Shown: positions 36,768-45,065 of the stretch, in pieces
Position numbering within the stretch: the stretch's first letter is position 1
How the letters are laid out: every line of letters starts with the position of its first letter
Source of the DNA: Mycobacterium sp. MS1601
GTDB taxonomy: Bacteria; Actinomycetota; Actinomycetes; Mycobacteriales; Mycobacteriaceae
Assembly (NCBI RefSeq): GCF_001984215.1
Contig: NZ_CP019420.1
Coordinates: forward strand, 5,704,001 to 5,768,000
Direction of reading: 5' to 3'
Length of the DNA: 64,000 nucleotides
Notes under the pieces: model-generated
Databases searched by the model: none
Told to the model about the DNA's origin: nothing
What the model saw: only the letters and a program-made list of their open reading frames with translations
Translations under genes and position numbers: made by a program

Positions 36768-36840
36768 AATTGCGCTGTGCCGCAGGGATGCTCGATGAGT
36801 GCATGTGGCCGGTGGCCAGTCGCTTGAACCGAGCGGCGGG

Positions 36841-37130
36841 CCCGTCGCCATGGCTGAAGAGCTACCGGGGTTTCAGTTCTCAGGTCCCGCGTCGCGAAAA
36901 TGTTTCGCTGCGATGATAGATGGCTGGCGGGCTCAGATGCTGGCTCGAGGGCTCGACGTCAATGCGAGCAAGCCCGCCGGTTCCCAACGCGGACCTTTCC
37001 GCACTCTGCGATTTTCGACTGCCGCGCCAACCTCGGAGCTGTCACCGTTCACCGTCTGCGTCGCCCTGGTTCTCGGCAGTCGGCCAACCGCAGGGCTCAC
37101 CTACTGCGAGCACGGTAAACACCCAGTGTG
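36841..37130 (+). pseudogene. Degenerate tyrosine-recombinase-like segment
   Basis: The frame reading ELPGFQFSGPASRKCFAAMI followed by DGWRAQMLARGL resembles the N-terminal core-binding region of actinobacterial phage-type integrases. A later CEHGKHPVCN segment is reminiscent of a cysteine-containing stretch in the same proteins. No catalytic Arg/Tyr domain follows. This is a weak, memory-based match. Confidence 0.3.
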
Positions 37131-37150
37131 CAACAACTTACAGCCATTCT

Positions 37151-37161
37151 GTCACTGTGAC
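37151..37161. repeat. Palindrome GTCACTGTGAC, right of integrase-like relic
   Basis: GTCACTGTGAC is the exact complement of the core of the left copy at 36756-36766, making the pair inverted about 400 bp apart. Confidence 0.5.
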
Positions 37162-37267
37162 GAAACATGGGTTGCGGTTGCGCAGCTGTCTGGTCAGCCG
37201 TCCGTCACAACCCGGGGTTCATCGGTGATACACCAAACGAGCTTTACGCATATAGATCGGGGTTGGC

Positions 37268-37410
37268 GTGACGAAACGGTTGATCGACTGGACGATGACC
37301 TTTTGGCGGCAGCCCAGCGCGAGCTCAAGACCGCTGGCGTTTCTGACACTGTTCGGATGGCGCTGCAGCAGGCGGCGGCCACCTCGGCGCGGAGCCGCCA
37401 GGTCGCATGG
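37268..37410 (+). pseudogene. vapB-type antitoxin relic, frameshifted
   Basis: GTG 37268 starts VTKRLID in one frame. The continuation [20 protein letters not shown], then [21 protein letters not shown], is in another. Inserting one C after ATCGAC rebuilds the typical VapB ribbon-helix-helix start. No toxin gene follows, so the locus is dead. Confidence 0.75.
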
Positions 37411-37648
37411 TCTCCAGAACTTGATCCAGACTCACCCGGTGGGTGCCGTCGCCGCGCAGCGCCATCCGGGCTGCGTTGATGGCTTTGCCCGCTGAGATGG
37501 CATTGCGTTCGATGCAGGGCAACCTCGACCAGGCCGGCGATGGCTCCATGACGATCTCGGCGGCATTCTCGCTCTGTTGCGCTGTGTCGCCGAGGATTTC
37601 GGCCAGGCCGGCGGCGGCCATGGATGCGGCCGACCCGACCTCGGGTTA
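37403..37648 (-). pseudogene. L-serine dehydratase (sdaA) 3'-end relic
   Basis: On the minus strand the frame [20 protein letters not shown] followed by [11 protein letters not shown] matches the conserved alpha domain of L-serine ammonia-lyase. After a deletion and a one-base insertion it continues IAGLVEV (other frame) and [20 protein letters not shown] then [19 protein letters not shown]. The gene's 5' part and the FeS-cysteine context are missing. It would have converted serine to pyruvate and ammonia. Confidence 0.78.
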
Positions 37649-37817
37649 CGTGCCAGCTACGACCCGGCATCACCCGAATCGCCGTGCAGTAGTCCCGAGC
37701 CACTTAGCAACAGGCCCCTACCCATTGTCGACGGTGGCGATAGCTAGTCCGAAGGCAACTACGCCATAGTTGTGACGCCTGAGACGAACTGGGCTGAGCT
37801 CTGGCTACCGGTCTTCG

Positions 37818-38462
37818 CTACCGTATCGTCGAGGGTGCTTCGAACATGTTTCGCAGAGCGGACTCGTCGCCCTGAATGTCGACGAGCGCTCTGACGTCTT
37901 CCAGAGACAACGCGCTCGCAGCGAGCCCCAGGACAAGATGGGCGTCGGCGGTGAGAACGGCGTCGAACTCTTGTCCGTCCGGATTGCCGACGGCGATCCC
38001 GGACTCGGTGGCCCGCAATTGGGCCGTCACGCCATCGACCACGATCCCCACCGTCGCCGGGTGCTCGGTGGGCACACGCCCTTCGAACAAGGCGGGAAGC
38101 GCCACCAAGAGCCATTCGGGGCGGAACTCGTCGTTTTCGGGTCCGCGGATCATCAATGGCGTGGACCAGCGGACCAGCGCATAGATGGGCTCGCGCAGCT
38201 GGGCGCCCCACTCAGTCAGTGCGTAGGTGATGGCACTGGAGTCGCCGGACAGCTGCCGCTCGATCACGCCGGCGGTTTCGAGGTCGCGAAGCCGGTCAGT
38301 CAGCAGGTTCGTCGCGACGCCGGACAGCCCTTGACGCAGTTCCCCATACCGAGCCGGTCCCATCAGAAGCTGGCGGACAATCAACAGATTCCACCGATCC
38401 CCCACCACATCCAGGGACCGGGCCAGTCCGCAGTACTGACCATAGTCTCGACTCATCGCCAC
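37818..38462 (-). CDS. HxlR-family regulator with C-terminal SCP2-like domain
   Basis: The N-terminus (YCGLARSLDVVGDRWNLLIV followed by RQLLMGPARYGELRQGL) is a clear HxlR winged helix, and residues 120-214 form an SCP2-like ligand pocket region. Two-domain HxlR proteins of this size (214 residues) are common in mycobacteria. It is divergent from a DUF1761 protein and dehalogenase-like gene and overlaps the first operator candidate at 38463. The preferred start may be ATG 38456 (MSRDYGQY). Confidence 0.88.
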   Translation of the reverse strand: MAMSRDYGQYCGLARSLDVVGDRWNLLIVRQLLMGPARYGELRQGLSGVATNLLTDRLRDLETAGVIERQLSGDSSAITYALTEWGAQLREPIYALVRWSTPLMIRGPENDEFRPEWLLVALPALFEGRVPTEHPATVGIVVDGVTAQLRATESGIAVGNPDGQEFDAVLTADAHLVLGLAASALSLEDVRALVDIQGDESALRNMFEAPSTIR

Positions 38463-38497
38463 CTACTTGCTATTTTAAAGTAGACTTGATTATATCA
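38463..38497. promoter_or_regulatory. Putative HxlR operators
   Basis: CTACTT-N9-AAGTAG (38463-38483) is a perfect 6-bp-arm inverted repeat, followed by TGATTATATCA (38487-38497). Both lie in an unusually AT-rich stretch abutting the HxlR start codon. Confidence 0.55.
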
Positions 38498-38540
38498 GTC
38501 ATAGCACACGGGCGGTTCGGGAGCTGGGAGGGCTTGCAGG

Positions 38541-38786
38541 GTGGAACTCGACTGGCTGGCCGTCGTTATCGCCACTGTGGTCGGAATGGCCGTGGCAGGC
38601 GCCTGGTACGGCACGGTGTTCACGACGATGTGGTCGACGGTGACGGGGGAAGCCGCGGAGGACTCCGCGCAGGCCAGCCGACGGAACATGGCCCAGCTGC
38701 CGGTCACCAACAGTATTACGGCAGTGGGGCTGGCGGCCGCGCTCATGTTGTTTCTCGACATGGCGCTGACGATCGGGCTGGTGTAA
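38541..38786 (+). CDS. Small membrane protein, DUF1761-like (short)
   Basis: GTG 38541 follows GGGAGG. The 81 residues include two membrane helices (WLAVVIATVVGMAVAGAWYG near the start; ITAVGLAAALMLFLDMAL at the end). The N-terminal part resembles DUF1761 proteins, which are usually about 130 residues, so this one is shortened. It precedes the dehalogenase-like gene by six bases and is co-transcribed. Function unknown. Confidence 0.65.
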   Translation: MELDWLAVVIATVVGMAVAGAWYGTVFTTMWSTVTGEAAEDSAQASRRNMAQLPVTNSITAVGLAAALMLFLDMALTIGLV

Positions 38787-38792
38787 ACACCG

Positions 38793-39674
38793 ATGGCAAT
38801 CACAGAGCGGCCCGCCTGGGTCGATGACGAATTGTTCCCGTTCGCGAGCCAGTTCCTCGACATCGACGGGCACCGCGTGCATTACGTGGACGAAGGCGCG
38901 GGTCCGACGTTGCTGTTCCTGCACGGGAACCCGACCTGGTCGTTTGACTACAGCGTGGTCATCACACACCTGAAAGCGGAGTTTCGTTGCATCGCAGTGG
39001 ATTACCCAGGATTCGGGCTTTCGACGGCAGCGCCGGGCTACCGGTACCTACCCACCGAACACGCAGAGATCGTCGGTCGGTTTGTGGAGATGCTCGGGTT
39101 GAGAAACGTCACGCTGGTGGGCCATGACTGGGGCGGACCGATCGGGCTGGCCGTCGCGCAACAGCGCCCTGAAACCTTCGACCGGCTGGTTCTCACCAAC
39201 ACCTGGGCATGGCCGGTCAGCGACCCGCTCATACAAGTTATGTCGCACGTGATGGGCAGCCCCATCGGGCGGCTGCTCATCCGCCAACTCAACCTGTTCG
39301 TCAACCAGATGATCCCGATAGGACATCGTTTGACCACACCCACCAGCGCACAGATGGACCACTACCGCAACGCTCTCGACAGCCCCGCTCGCCGGGAGGG
39401 ATCGGCGGTGTTCCCCCGCGAGATCACCTCCAGCCGGGCATTTCTCGCCGACATCGAGGCGGGGCTCAAGGTTATGGAAGCATTGCCGACACTGATCATC
39501 TGGGGTGACGGCGACTTCGCCTTCGGTGACAAGGAACTGCGGCGATGGCAGCAAATCTTCACCGATAACGAGGCCGTCATCGTCAGCGGTGCCGGCCATT
39601 TCGTTCCCTCCGACGCTCCCGAGCAATTCGCCGCGGCGATCCGCCGCTGGCACAACCAACCTGGCTCCCGATGA
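38793..39674 (+). CDS. Haloalkane dehalogenase-like alpha/beta hydrolase
   Basis: The 293-residue enzyme has the dehalogenase pattern: HGNPTWSFDY with the halide-stabilising Asn, VGHDWGGP with nucleophile Asp followed by Trp (about residue 112), acid Asp in WGDGDFAF and catalytic His in GAGHFVPSDAPEQ. An Asp-Trp nucleophile with HGNPT distinguishes it from epoxide hydrolases. Family members hydrolyse carbon-halogen bonds to alcohols; natural substrates are often unknown. It is controlled, by position, by the divergent HxlR protein. Confidence 0.85.
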   Translation: MAITERPAWVDDELFPFASQFLDIDGHRVHYVDEGAGPTLLFLHGNPTWSFDYSVVITHLKAEFRCIAVDYPGFGLSTAAPGYRYLPTEHAEIVGRFVEMLGLRNVTLVGHDWGGPIGLAVAQQRPETFDRLVLTNTWAWPVSDPLIQVMSHVMGSPIGRLLIRQLNLFVNQMIPIGHRLTTPTSAQMDHYRNALDSPARREGSAVFPREITSSRAFLADIEAGLKVMEALPTLIIWGDGDFAFGDKELRRWQQIFTDNEAVIVSGAGHFVPSDAPEQFAAAIRRWHNQPGSR

Positions 39675-39711
39675 CCTGCGATCCGCGGACTCCCCCGCCC
39701 CGTCCGCGAAC

Positions 39712-40383
39712 CTAGTTGGCGAGTCCGGCCTTCGCCTCGCGGGTCTTACCGTCGGCAAGTACCTCTCGCGCACCGGCGAACAAACCATCGAGCGCCATGG
39801 TGGCCACCACAGCGGGATCGATCTTCTGATCCGCGGGAATGTAGGTCACCATGTCGGTGTCCATGTATCCGACATGCAGTGCGGTGACAGTGATTCCCTT
39901 GGGTGCCAGTTCTTCTCGTACGGCGTCGGTCATAGCCCACGCTGCCGCCTTGGCCGAGGCGTAGGCACCGCTGGTGGACGGATGCAGCCACGACAGTAGC
40001 GAGAGCACGTCCAGGATGGCTCCGCCGCCGTTGCGTTCGATGACGGGTGTGAACGCCCGGATCACCTGCAACGTACCGAAGTAATGTGTCTCCATCTCCA
40101 GCCGGATGTCCTCGAGCGGGCTGCCGAGCAAGGTCGCTCGCGTCGATACACCCGCGTTGTTCACCAGGACATTCACATCGGTTGCGATCTCGGCCGCACG
40201 ACGGATCGAGGCAGGGTCGGTGATGTCGAGCTGGATAGGAATTACACCGGGGATGTCGACGCTCTCCGGCCGCCGCGCCGCGGCGTACACCGTAGCGCCG
40301 CGCGCAACGAGTTCGAGGGCGAATCGCCGTCCGAGTCCCCGGTTGGCTCCGGTCACCAATGCGGTGACATGTGTTGTGTTCAT
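39712..40383 (-). CDS. Short-chain dehydrogenase/reductase
   Basis: ATG 40383 follows GAGGAG. The 223-residue protein has the classical SDR signatures: TGANRGLGR (NAD(P) site), NNAGVS, a catalytic Ser near LSLLSW and YASAK (Tyr-x3-Lys). It is convergent with the dehalogenase-like gene and stands alone. Substrate unknown. Confidence 0.9.
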   Translation of the reverse strand: MNTTHVTALVTGANRGLGRRFALELVARGATVYAAARRPESVDIPGVIPIQLDITDPASIRRAAEIATDVNVLVNNAGVSTRATLLGSPLEDIRLEMETHYFGTLQVIRAFTPVIERNGGGAILDVLSLLSWLHPSTSGAYASAKAAAWAMTDAVREELAPKGITVTALHVGYMDTDMVTYIPADQKIDPAVVATMALDGLFAGAREVLADGKTREAKAGLAN

Positions 40384-40837
40384 TGGATTCTCCTCTGTGA
40401 TTGATGTTCTCAGCGACCTGGTGCGAGTTCGGTGATCTCCTGCATCACCCAGGCCGCGTCGACGTCCGAAACCGGCAAAACCACGACGTCGAGTTCTGTG
40501 TCCATAACCCCAGAAACGGAGCCCCAACGGCGACAATTCCCTCTCCTGCAGGGATTCCGGTTAGCCACCATGCGCCATTGCGGCCACCAGTACTACGGGT
40601 TCCGGCCATGTCCGCATTGCGGGGCGATCGCCGGACTCTCGCGCGGCAGATCTCCACCGCTCCCCCTGGCTCTATGCCCAGTTTGACGTCGAAATGTTCC
40701 CGGATACGGGGATCACCGACTCAAGGCCGCCGGCTCACCGGTCACAGCAGGTCCTTGCCATCATCAGATCTGTTAGCACAAACAAGCCACCCCTTCATCC
40801 GTCCCCAAGCTGAGCGCTGCTGCCAGAACCTGTACGA
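40384..40837. other. Spacer without a confident gene
   Basis: No long supported frame was found. One short plus-strand frame from ATG 40570 contains CGHQYYGFRPCPHCG, a zinc-ribbon-like spacing, over about 39 codons. No ribosome site supports it. Confidence 0.4.
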
Positions 40838-41086
40838 CTACCCGCCAGCAACTGGTGGCAGCACCGTGACTTCGGATGACGGACCGAGAGGTGTGATCAC
40901 TCCCGGTTCGGGCGGACTCCCGTCGACCCATACCCTCGAGATATTCAGAACTCGGGTAAATGGTTCGCCGAAACGCTCTGTCGCCGAGGTCATGAGCTCC
41001 TCGAGCGTCTGATCAGAGAAGTTGGCACGAGAGGTTCCGGCAACTTCGCGAGCCTTGCCGAACATCAGAAGAATGGGCAAGTTCAA
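40838..41086 (-). CDS. moaD: Molybdopterin synthase small subunit MoaD
   Basis: TTG 41086 overlaps the moaA stop. The 82-residue ubiquitin-like protein ends in the essential VLPPVAGG, whose C-terminal glycine becomes the thiocarboxylate that donates sulfur to precursor Z. LLMFGKAREVAGTSR is the usual MoaD N-terminal strand. It is the last of three genes, moaE-moaA-moaD. Confidence 0.9.
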   Translation of the reverse strand: MNLPILLMFGKAREVAGTSRANFSDQTLEELMTSATERFGEPFTRVLNISRVWVDGSPPEPGVITPLGPSSEVTVLPPVAGG

Positions 41087-42102
41087 CCTCCGATGAAGGA
41101 CATCTCGATTTTCTTGTGCGGACTGTTGTCTCCACCCGCACTCCTGAGTTCAGAGTATCGATCGCTACGCTGTGCCCACCGGGTCCGGATGGCTTGTTGG
41201 AGATCATCGTCACTACGTTGTCCGCGGACGATGCTTCGCAGGTCCAGTCCGGCTGTGGAGAACAGACAGGTGTGCAGTTGGCCGGTGGCGCTGAGCCGAG
41301 CGCGGGTGCAACTGCCACAGAACGGCTCTGTTACCGAAGCGATTACGCCGATCTCGCCAGAACCGTCGTGATAGCGGTAGCGGCGGGATACTTCACCGTC
41401 GTAGGACGGGGCTATGGCCTCCAGAGGCGTTTCTCGGTTGATCCGGGCGACGATCCAGTTCGCGTCAACAACCTGACCGCGGTCCCATCGGTTGGTCGTG
41501 CCGACATCCATGTATTCGATGAACCGAATGATGTGGCCGGTTCCGCGAAAGTACTGGGCCAGTTCGGCAATCAAGTGATCGTTGACTCCGAACTGAACAA
41601 CCACGTTGATCTTGATGCCCGCGAAACCGGCGCGATCGGCCGCCTCGATCCCTGCCAGGACATCCGCGACATGGAACCTACTGTCGGTCATGGCCCGAAA
41701 AGTAAGCTCATCGAGGGAATCCAGCGAGATGGTGAGCCGGTCCAGGCCAGCCGCCCGCAGATCCACAGCGTACTGTGACAACAACACTCCATTAGTGGTC
41801 ATCGCGAGGTCGACATCGGGTGCGGCACGACGCAGATCGGTTACCAGGTCCACGATTCCGTTGCGCAGCAGAGGTTCACCACCGGTCAGCCTTACCTTCT
41901 CGATACCGAGCACCAGGAACGCCGACACTATTTCGGTGATCTCCTCGAAGGCAAGAAGATCGTGTTGGGTAGCGAACCGATGCCCGCGTCCGAATGATTC
42001 GCGGGGCATACAGTATCGGCAGCGAAAATTGCAGCGATCGGTGACCGAGACTCGTAGGTCGCGGAGTCGGCGCCCTCTCGCGTCATACATCGGAGACGTC
42101 AT
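41083..42102 (-). CDS. moaA: GTP 3',8-cyclase MoaA
   Basis: The 339-residue radical SAM enzyme has the N-terminal cluster C24-x3-C28-x2-C31 (TDRCNFRCRYC), the GGEPLLR motif and the C-terminal cluster FCGSCTRARLSATGQLHTC, and ends in Gly-Gly as required for activity. It converts GTP to the first molybdenum cofactor intermediate together with MoaC, which is not encoded in this window. ATGA overlaps on both sides couple it to moaE and moaD. Confidence 0.95.
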   Translation of the reverse strand: MTSPMYDARGRRLRDLRVSVTDRCNFRCRYCMPRESFGRGHRFATQHDLLAFEEITEIVSAFLVLGIEKVRLTGGEPLLRNGIVDLVTDLRRAAPDVDLAMTTNGVLLSQYAVDLRAAGLDRLTISLDSLDELTFRAMTDSRFHVADVLAGIEAADRAGFAGIKINVVVQFGVNDHLIAELAQYFRGTGHIIRFIEYMDVGTTNRWDRGQVVDANWIVARINRETPLEAIAPSYDGEVSRRYRYHDGSGEIGVIASVTEPFCGSCTRARLSATGQLHTCLFSTAGLDLRSIVRGQRSDDDLQQAIRTRWAQRSDRYSELRSAGGDNSPHKKIEMSFIGG

Positions 42103-42650
42103 ATGGCCACTGTCTCACCGTTTGGGCAACGCCTCCGCCAACTGCCTACTGCCGTAGATACGGGCACGATGTCGGTCGTACATGCGCTCCAAGCCGTGGC
42201 GGAAGCACTGTGTTCGAGTTTCCAAACCGGCATAACCTGTTTGATCAGATCAATCATGAACTCGGCCGCCGCAAAAGCTGTGGCTCTGTGCGGTGCCGCA
42301 CAGCCTACAAGGACACTCGTTGCCCCCAGCGGTACGTCGCCGAAGCGGTGGAGCATCGAGACCTTCACAGCGTCGCTCCAGCGTGCGTGCGTGGCTGTCG
42401 CAATCTCAGAAAGTTGTCTCATGGCAAGACTGTGGTGCACCTCGTACCGAATTGACCGGACGTCCTGGTGCCCCGGCGAGTTCACTCGGACCGTTCCAGC
42501 GAAGATGACGACGGCTCCGCACGCTGGGTGTGTCAACCACTTCCGCACTTCAGTCTCTTGTATGGGCTCAGCTGTGAGCGCCAGCCAATCAGAGTCATCG
42601 CGGTGAATGGCACCAATGCACGATGTGTCGAGAGCATCGGCTTCAGCCAT
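42099..42650 (-). CDS. moaE: Molybdopterin synthase large subunit MoaE
   Basis: ATG 42650 after GGGAGG opens a 183-residue protein. GAVVIFAGTVR, MLHRFGDVPLG and MPVWKLEH with the catalytic Lys are MoaE hallmarks. The C-terminal extension beyond WKLEH (about 35 residues) is longer and more basic than usual. MoaE joins MoaD thiocarboxylate to precursor Z to make molybdopterin. Divergent from the histidine kinase at 42815. Confidence 0.9.
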   Translation of the reverse strand: MAEADALDTSCIGAIHRDDSDWLALTAEPIQETEVRKWLTHPACGAVVIFAGTVRVNSPGHQDVRSIRYEVHHSLAMRQLSEIATATHARWSDAVKVSMLHRFGDVPLGATSVLVGCAAPHRATAFAAAEFMIDLIKQVMPVWKLEHSASATAWSACTTDIVPVSTAVGSWRRRCPNGETVAI

Positions 42651-42814
42651 CTCGAACCTCCCAGGGACTGTGCGTTCAGCTGACCAGCTGCACGTTAACG
42701 ACGTAAGCACCTGGGCAGAACCTGCGAATGCTGGTCACCGAGTGATCGCGGAAATGCGAGCACCACCCTCTAGGGATAGTCTGCAGCCCGGGATTTGTCG
42801 TGGAGGAGGTTGTC
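42651..42814. promoter_or_regulatory. Divergent promoter region of moaEAD and the redox operon
   Basis: This 164-bp spacer must carry both promoters of the Mo island. A short palindrome CGTTAACG lies inside it and is a candidate binding site for the locally encoded response regulator. This is positional inference. Confidence 0.4.
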
Positions 42815-43999
42815 GTGTGCTACGGCATTGAGGACATCGAGGACGTCAGGGCTTTGGCGAAATCGGTCCGCGATATGACTCGACTCAGTGATCCGGACGC
42901 CTTGTTCATGCGCATCTGCCGCGCGGTTCTCGAATTGACGGATTTTTCCTGGACCGTACTTGGCCTGGTCGACCACGATGACGCGATTCGACCGGTGGCA
43001 GCCTTAGGTCACGCGCAACGATACGTCGACACGGTGGTTCCATGGGGTGAAGGTCTCGGCGGATCTGCTGTCCGCGAAAGGGAGTCGCAGCTCTGTGATG
43101 GCGGGTGGGCTGTCGAGAATGAAAACTTGACCCTGATCGAGCAATATCCAGGCTGCCGAGTCCCCGTGACCAGCCTCGAGCGGTTTGTTCCGCCGGAAGG
43201 TGCCGCCGTTGCCCACCCGATCGAGCATGCGGGAATGGTCGTCGCGATTCTCTACGCTGGCCGGGCTAGCTCCCTGCACAGGCACGAGCCGTTGGCCATG
43301 GTGTCGGAATTGGCCACTTTCATCGCGCCATTGATCGTGTCGGTGATCCGGGCATCGGACCTCGAAGTTCTTGCAAAGGCCGAGGAACGGCAACGTATCG
43401 TCCGTCATTTGCACGACACATCGCTGCAATTGCTCTTCAACATCTCCCTGGCTGCGCAACGACTGGCACGCGACCCTGTGCTCTCCCGGCAAAGCCGGGC
43501 TCTCGCCGTAACAATCAACGACGATGCGCGTTCGGCTAGTGCATGTCTGCGCAACACCTTTCGAGCGAACCTCCCGAGGGCCCGGAGCCTCGAAGTTGCC
43601 ATGCGTGAGCTGACCAAGGCGTTCACTACCAGGACGATGATTCCCGCCGAAGTGACTACTCTTGGCGCCCCACGCGAGTGCCCGGAGGCGGTGGACCGTG
43701 CGTTGCTGTCCACCGCCCGCGAAATCCTCCACAACATCGAAAAGCACGCACAGGCTAGGTCGGTAATGGTGGGATTGGCGTTTGGCGAATCCGACCTCAC
43801 ATTGGTCATCCAAGATGATGGCATCGGCCTGCAAAGTGACCACGCGACTCTAGCGCCACGATCGTCGGATTCGCCGGGACTGGGAATGCGGAACATGCAT
43901 GCAGTAGCCGCCACGGTGGGCGGACAGGTGCACTGGTCTGCAAACGAGGACGGCGGATTGACAACGCGAGTACAGGTGCCACTCAACGGCGTAGCGTGA
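42815..43999 (+). CDS. GAF-domain sensor histidine kinase (NarL-partner type)
   Basis: GTG 42815, after GGAGGAGG, is preferred over GTG 42800. The 394-residue soluble protein has an N-terminal GAF domain (about residues 25-180; VLGLVDHDD, VPWGEGLGGSAV), a HisKA_3 dimerisation box RIVRHLHDTSLQLLFN with the phospho-acceptor His near 200, and a HATPase_c domain (REILHNIEKHA, QDDGIG, GLGMRNM). It lacks membrane segments, so it senses an intracellular signal, perhaps redox or a small ligand bound by GAF. Partner: response regulator at 44369. Confidence 0.88.
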   Translation: MCYGIEDIEDVRALAKSVRDMTRLSDPDALFMRICRAVLELTDFSWTVLGLVDHDDAIRPVAALGHAQRYVDTVVPWGEGLGGSAVRERESQLCDGGWAVENENLTLIEQYPGCRVPVTSLERFVPPEGAAVAHPIEHAGMVVAILYAGRASSLHRHEPLAMVSELATFIAPLIVSVIRASDLEVLAKAEERQRIVRHLHDTSLQLLFNISLAAQRLARDPVLSRQSRALAVTINDDARSASACLRNTFRANLPRARSLEVAMRELTKAFTTRTMIPAEVTTLGAPRECPEAVDRALLSTAREILHNIEKHAQARSVMVGLAFGESDLTLVIQDDGIGLQSDHATLAPRSSDSPGLGMRNMHAVAATVGGQVHWSANEDGGLTTRVQVPLNGVA

Positions 44000-44078
44000 G
44001 CAGAGACCTCCGTTTGCGGGTGTCATCGAAGTTGGGAGGGCGCCACGATGAAGTGACTCCCAACGCAGAGGACCGCCC

Positions 44079-44372
44079 ATGCCTTATGTGATCACCAGCG
44101 GATGCCTGGACATCATGGACCGTAACTGTATGGACCAGTGCCCGGTTGACGCCATTTACGCCGGTCAACGAATGGCGTACATCCATCCCGACGAATGTAT
44201 CGATTGCGGAGCGTGCGTACCGGCTTGTCCGCAATCTGCGATCTTCCTTGCTGACCATGTTCCGGACGAGGAGCGACAGTTCGTCGAAATCAACTCAGAC
44301 GTGTTTGCTAGCGGAGTCATGCAAACCCCAGAGGGGCCCAACCCCGACCACCCGACGGTCGCGCACAAATGA
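44079..44372 (+). CDS. fdxA: Seven-iron (3Fe-4S/4Fe-4S) ferredoxin
   Basis: The 97-residue ferredoxin has Cys 9, 17 and 21 for the 3Fe-4S cluster and Cys 40-x2-43-x2-46-x3-50 for the 4Fe-4S cluster (DECIDCGACVPACP), as in mycobacterial FdxA. It lies between kinase and response regulator and overlaps the latter by 4 bp. Together with the FprA-type reductase at 48845 it would supply or accept electrons of the molybdenum enzyme. Confidence 0.9.
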   Translation: MPYVITSGCLDIMDRNCMDQCPVDAIYAGQRMAYIHPDECIDCGACVPACPQSAIFLADHVPDEERQFVEINSDVFASGVMQTPEGPNPDHPTVAHK

Positions 44373-45043
44373 CCCTTCAGGTGGCCACGATGAAAGCCCT
44401 CCGACCCACCCGGGTCGTGCTTGTCGACGACCATGCTGTTGTACTGCTCGGTGTCAAGGCCCTGGTCGACGATTCTCCCGATTTTCGCGTGGTCGGCGAA
44501 TTCTGCGACGGCACAAGCGCATTGAGGGGCATCAGTGAGCTACAACCCGACTTGGTGCTATTGGACTTACGACTTGGTAGCGAACTCGCCCCGGAGACCT
44601 GCAGGAGCATTCTTCGGGAATGTCCCGAGGCCAAGGTCGTGATCCTCACCGGTTTCATGGAAGCGCCACTGCTGCATGCTTGTTTGCACGAAGGTGCAGC
44701 CGGAGTTCTGTTGAAATCATCCGAGCAAGTCGATCTGCTGGACGGGATGCGACGGGTGATGCGCGGCGAATTGGCACTCGATCCACAACTCAGCCAGCAA
44801 GACAACGGCACATGCCACAGCGTTCGGGTGGAATCGCAGGGTGTACTGGTGGCCGAGTTGCGTGCCAGCGAGTACCGGGTACTTCGCCTTCTGGCACAAG
44901 GCTTCTCCACGGCACAGATCCAGAACGACTTGAATCTGTCGGCCAACACCGTCCGGTCTTACATTCAGGCAGTATTGGAAAAACTCGACGCCCACACCCG
45001 AGTACAAGCTGTGGTCAAAGCGCGTGCCCTGAACATACTTTGA
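44369..45043 (+). CDS. NarL/LuxR-family response regulator
   Basis: The receiver domain has acidic pair D20-D21 (VLVDDHAV), phospho-acceptor D66 (LVLLDLRLG) and the Lys of VLLKSSEQ near 115. The C-terminal LuxR helix-turn-helix is RASEYRVLRLLAQGFSTAQI then NLSANTVRSYIQAVLEKL. At 224 residues it is full length. Start ATG 44369 overlaps the ferredoxin stop. Cognate kinase at 42815; the likely targets are the two divergent Mo-island promoters. Confidence 0.9.
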   Translation: MTLQVATMKALRPTRVVLVDDHAVVLLGVKALVDDSPDFRVVGEFCDGTSALRGISELQPDLVLLDLRLGSELAPETCRSILRECPEAKVVILTGFMEAPLLHACLHEGAAGVLLKSSEQVDLLDGMRRVMRGELALDPQLSQQDNGTCHSVRVESQGVLVAELRASEYRVLRLLAQGFSTAQIQNDLNLSANTVRSYIQAVLEKLDAHTRVQAVVKARALNIL

Positions 45044-45065
45044 TGAATCAGGACTGTGAGTCCTG

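Larger units (their letters stand above)
36031..37267. other. Gene-poor, decayed region
   Basis: No intact gene was found. The stretch holds a 7-bp tandem repeat ATGCAGT x3 (36425-36445), a GC hairpin with CGGCGCG/CGCGCCG arms (36555-36575), two mutually inverted palindromes (36755-36767 and 37151-37161) and a degenerate integrase-like segment. Confidence 0.5.

Noticed and set aside
36799..37479. 226-residue plus-strand frame
   Set aside because: A fusion of unrelated relics (integrase-like, then vapB) rather than one gene; no start signal.
40401..41012. 203-residue plus-strand frame before moaD
   Set aside because: Runs antisense into moaD and shows no domain apart from the short Cys-rich stretch read in a different frame.
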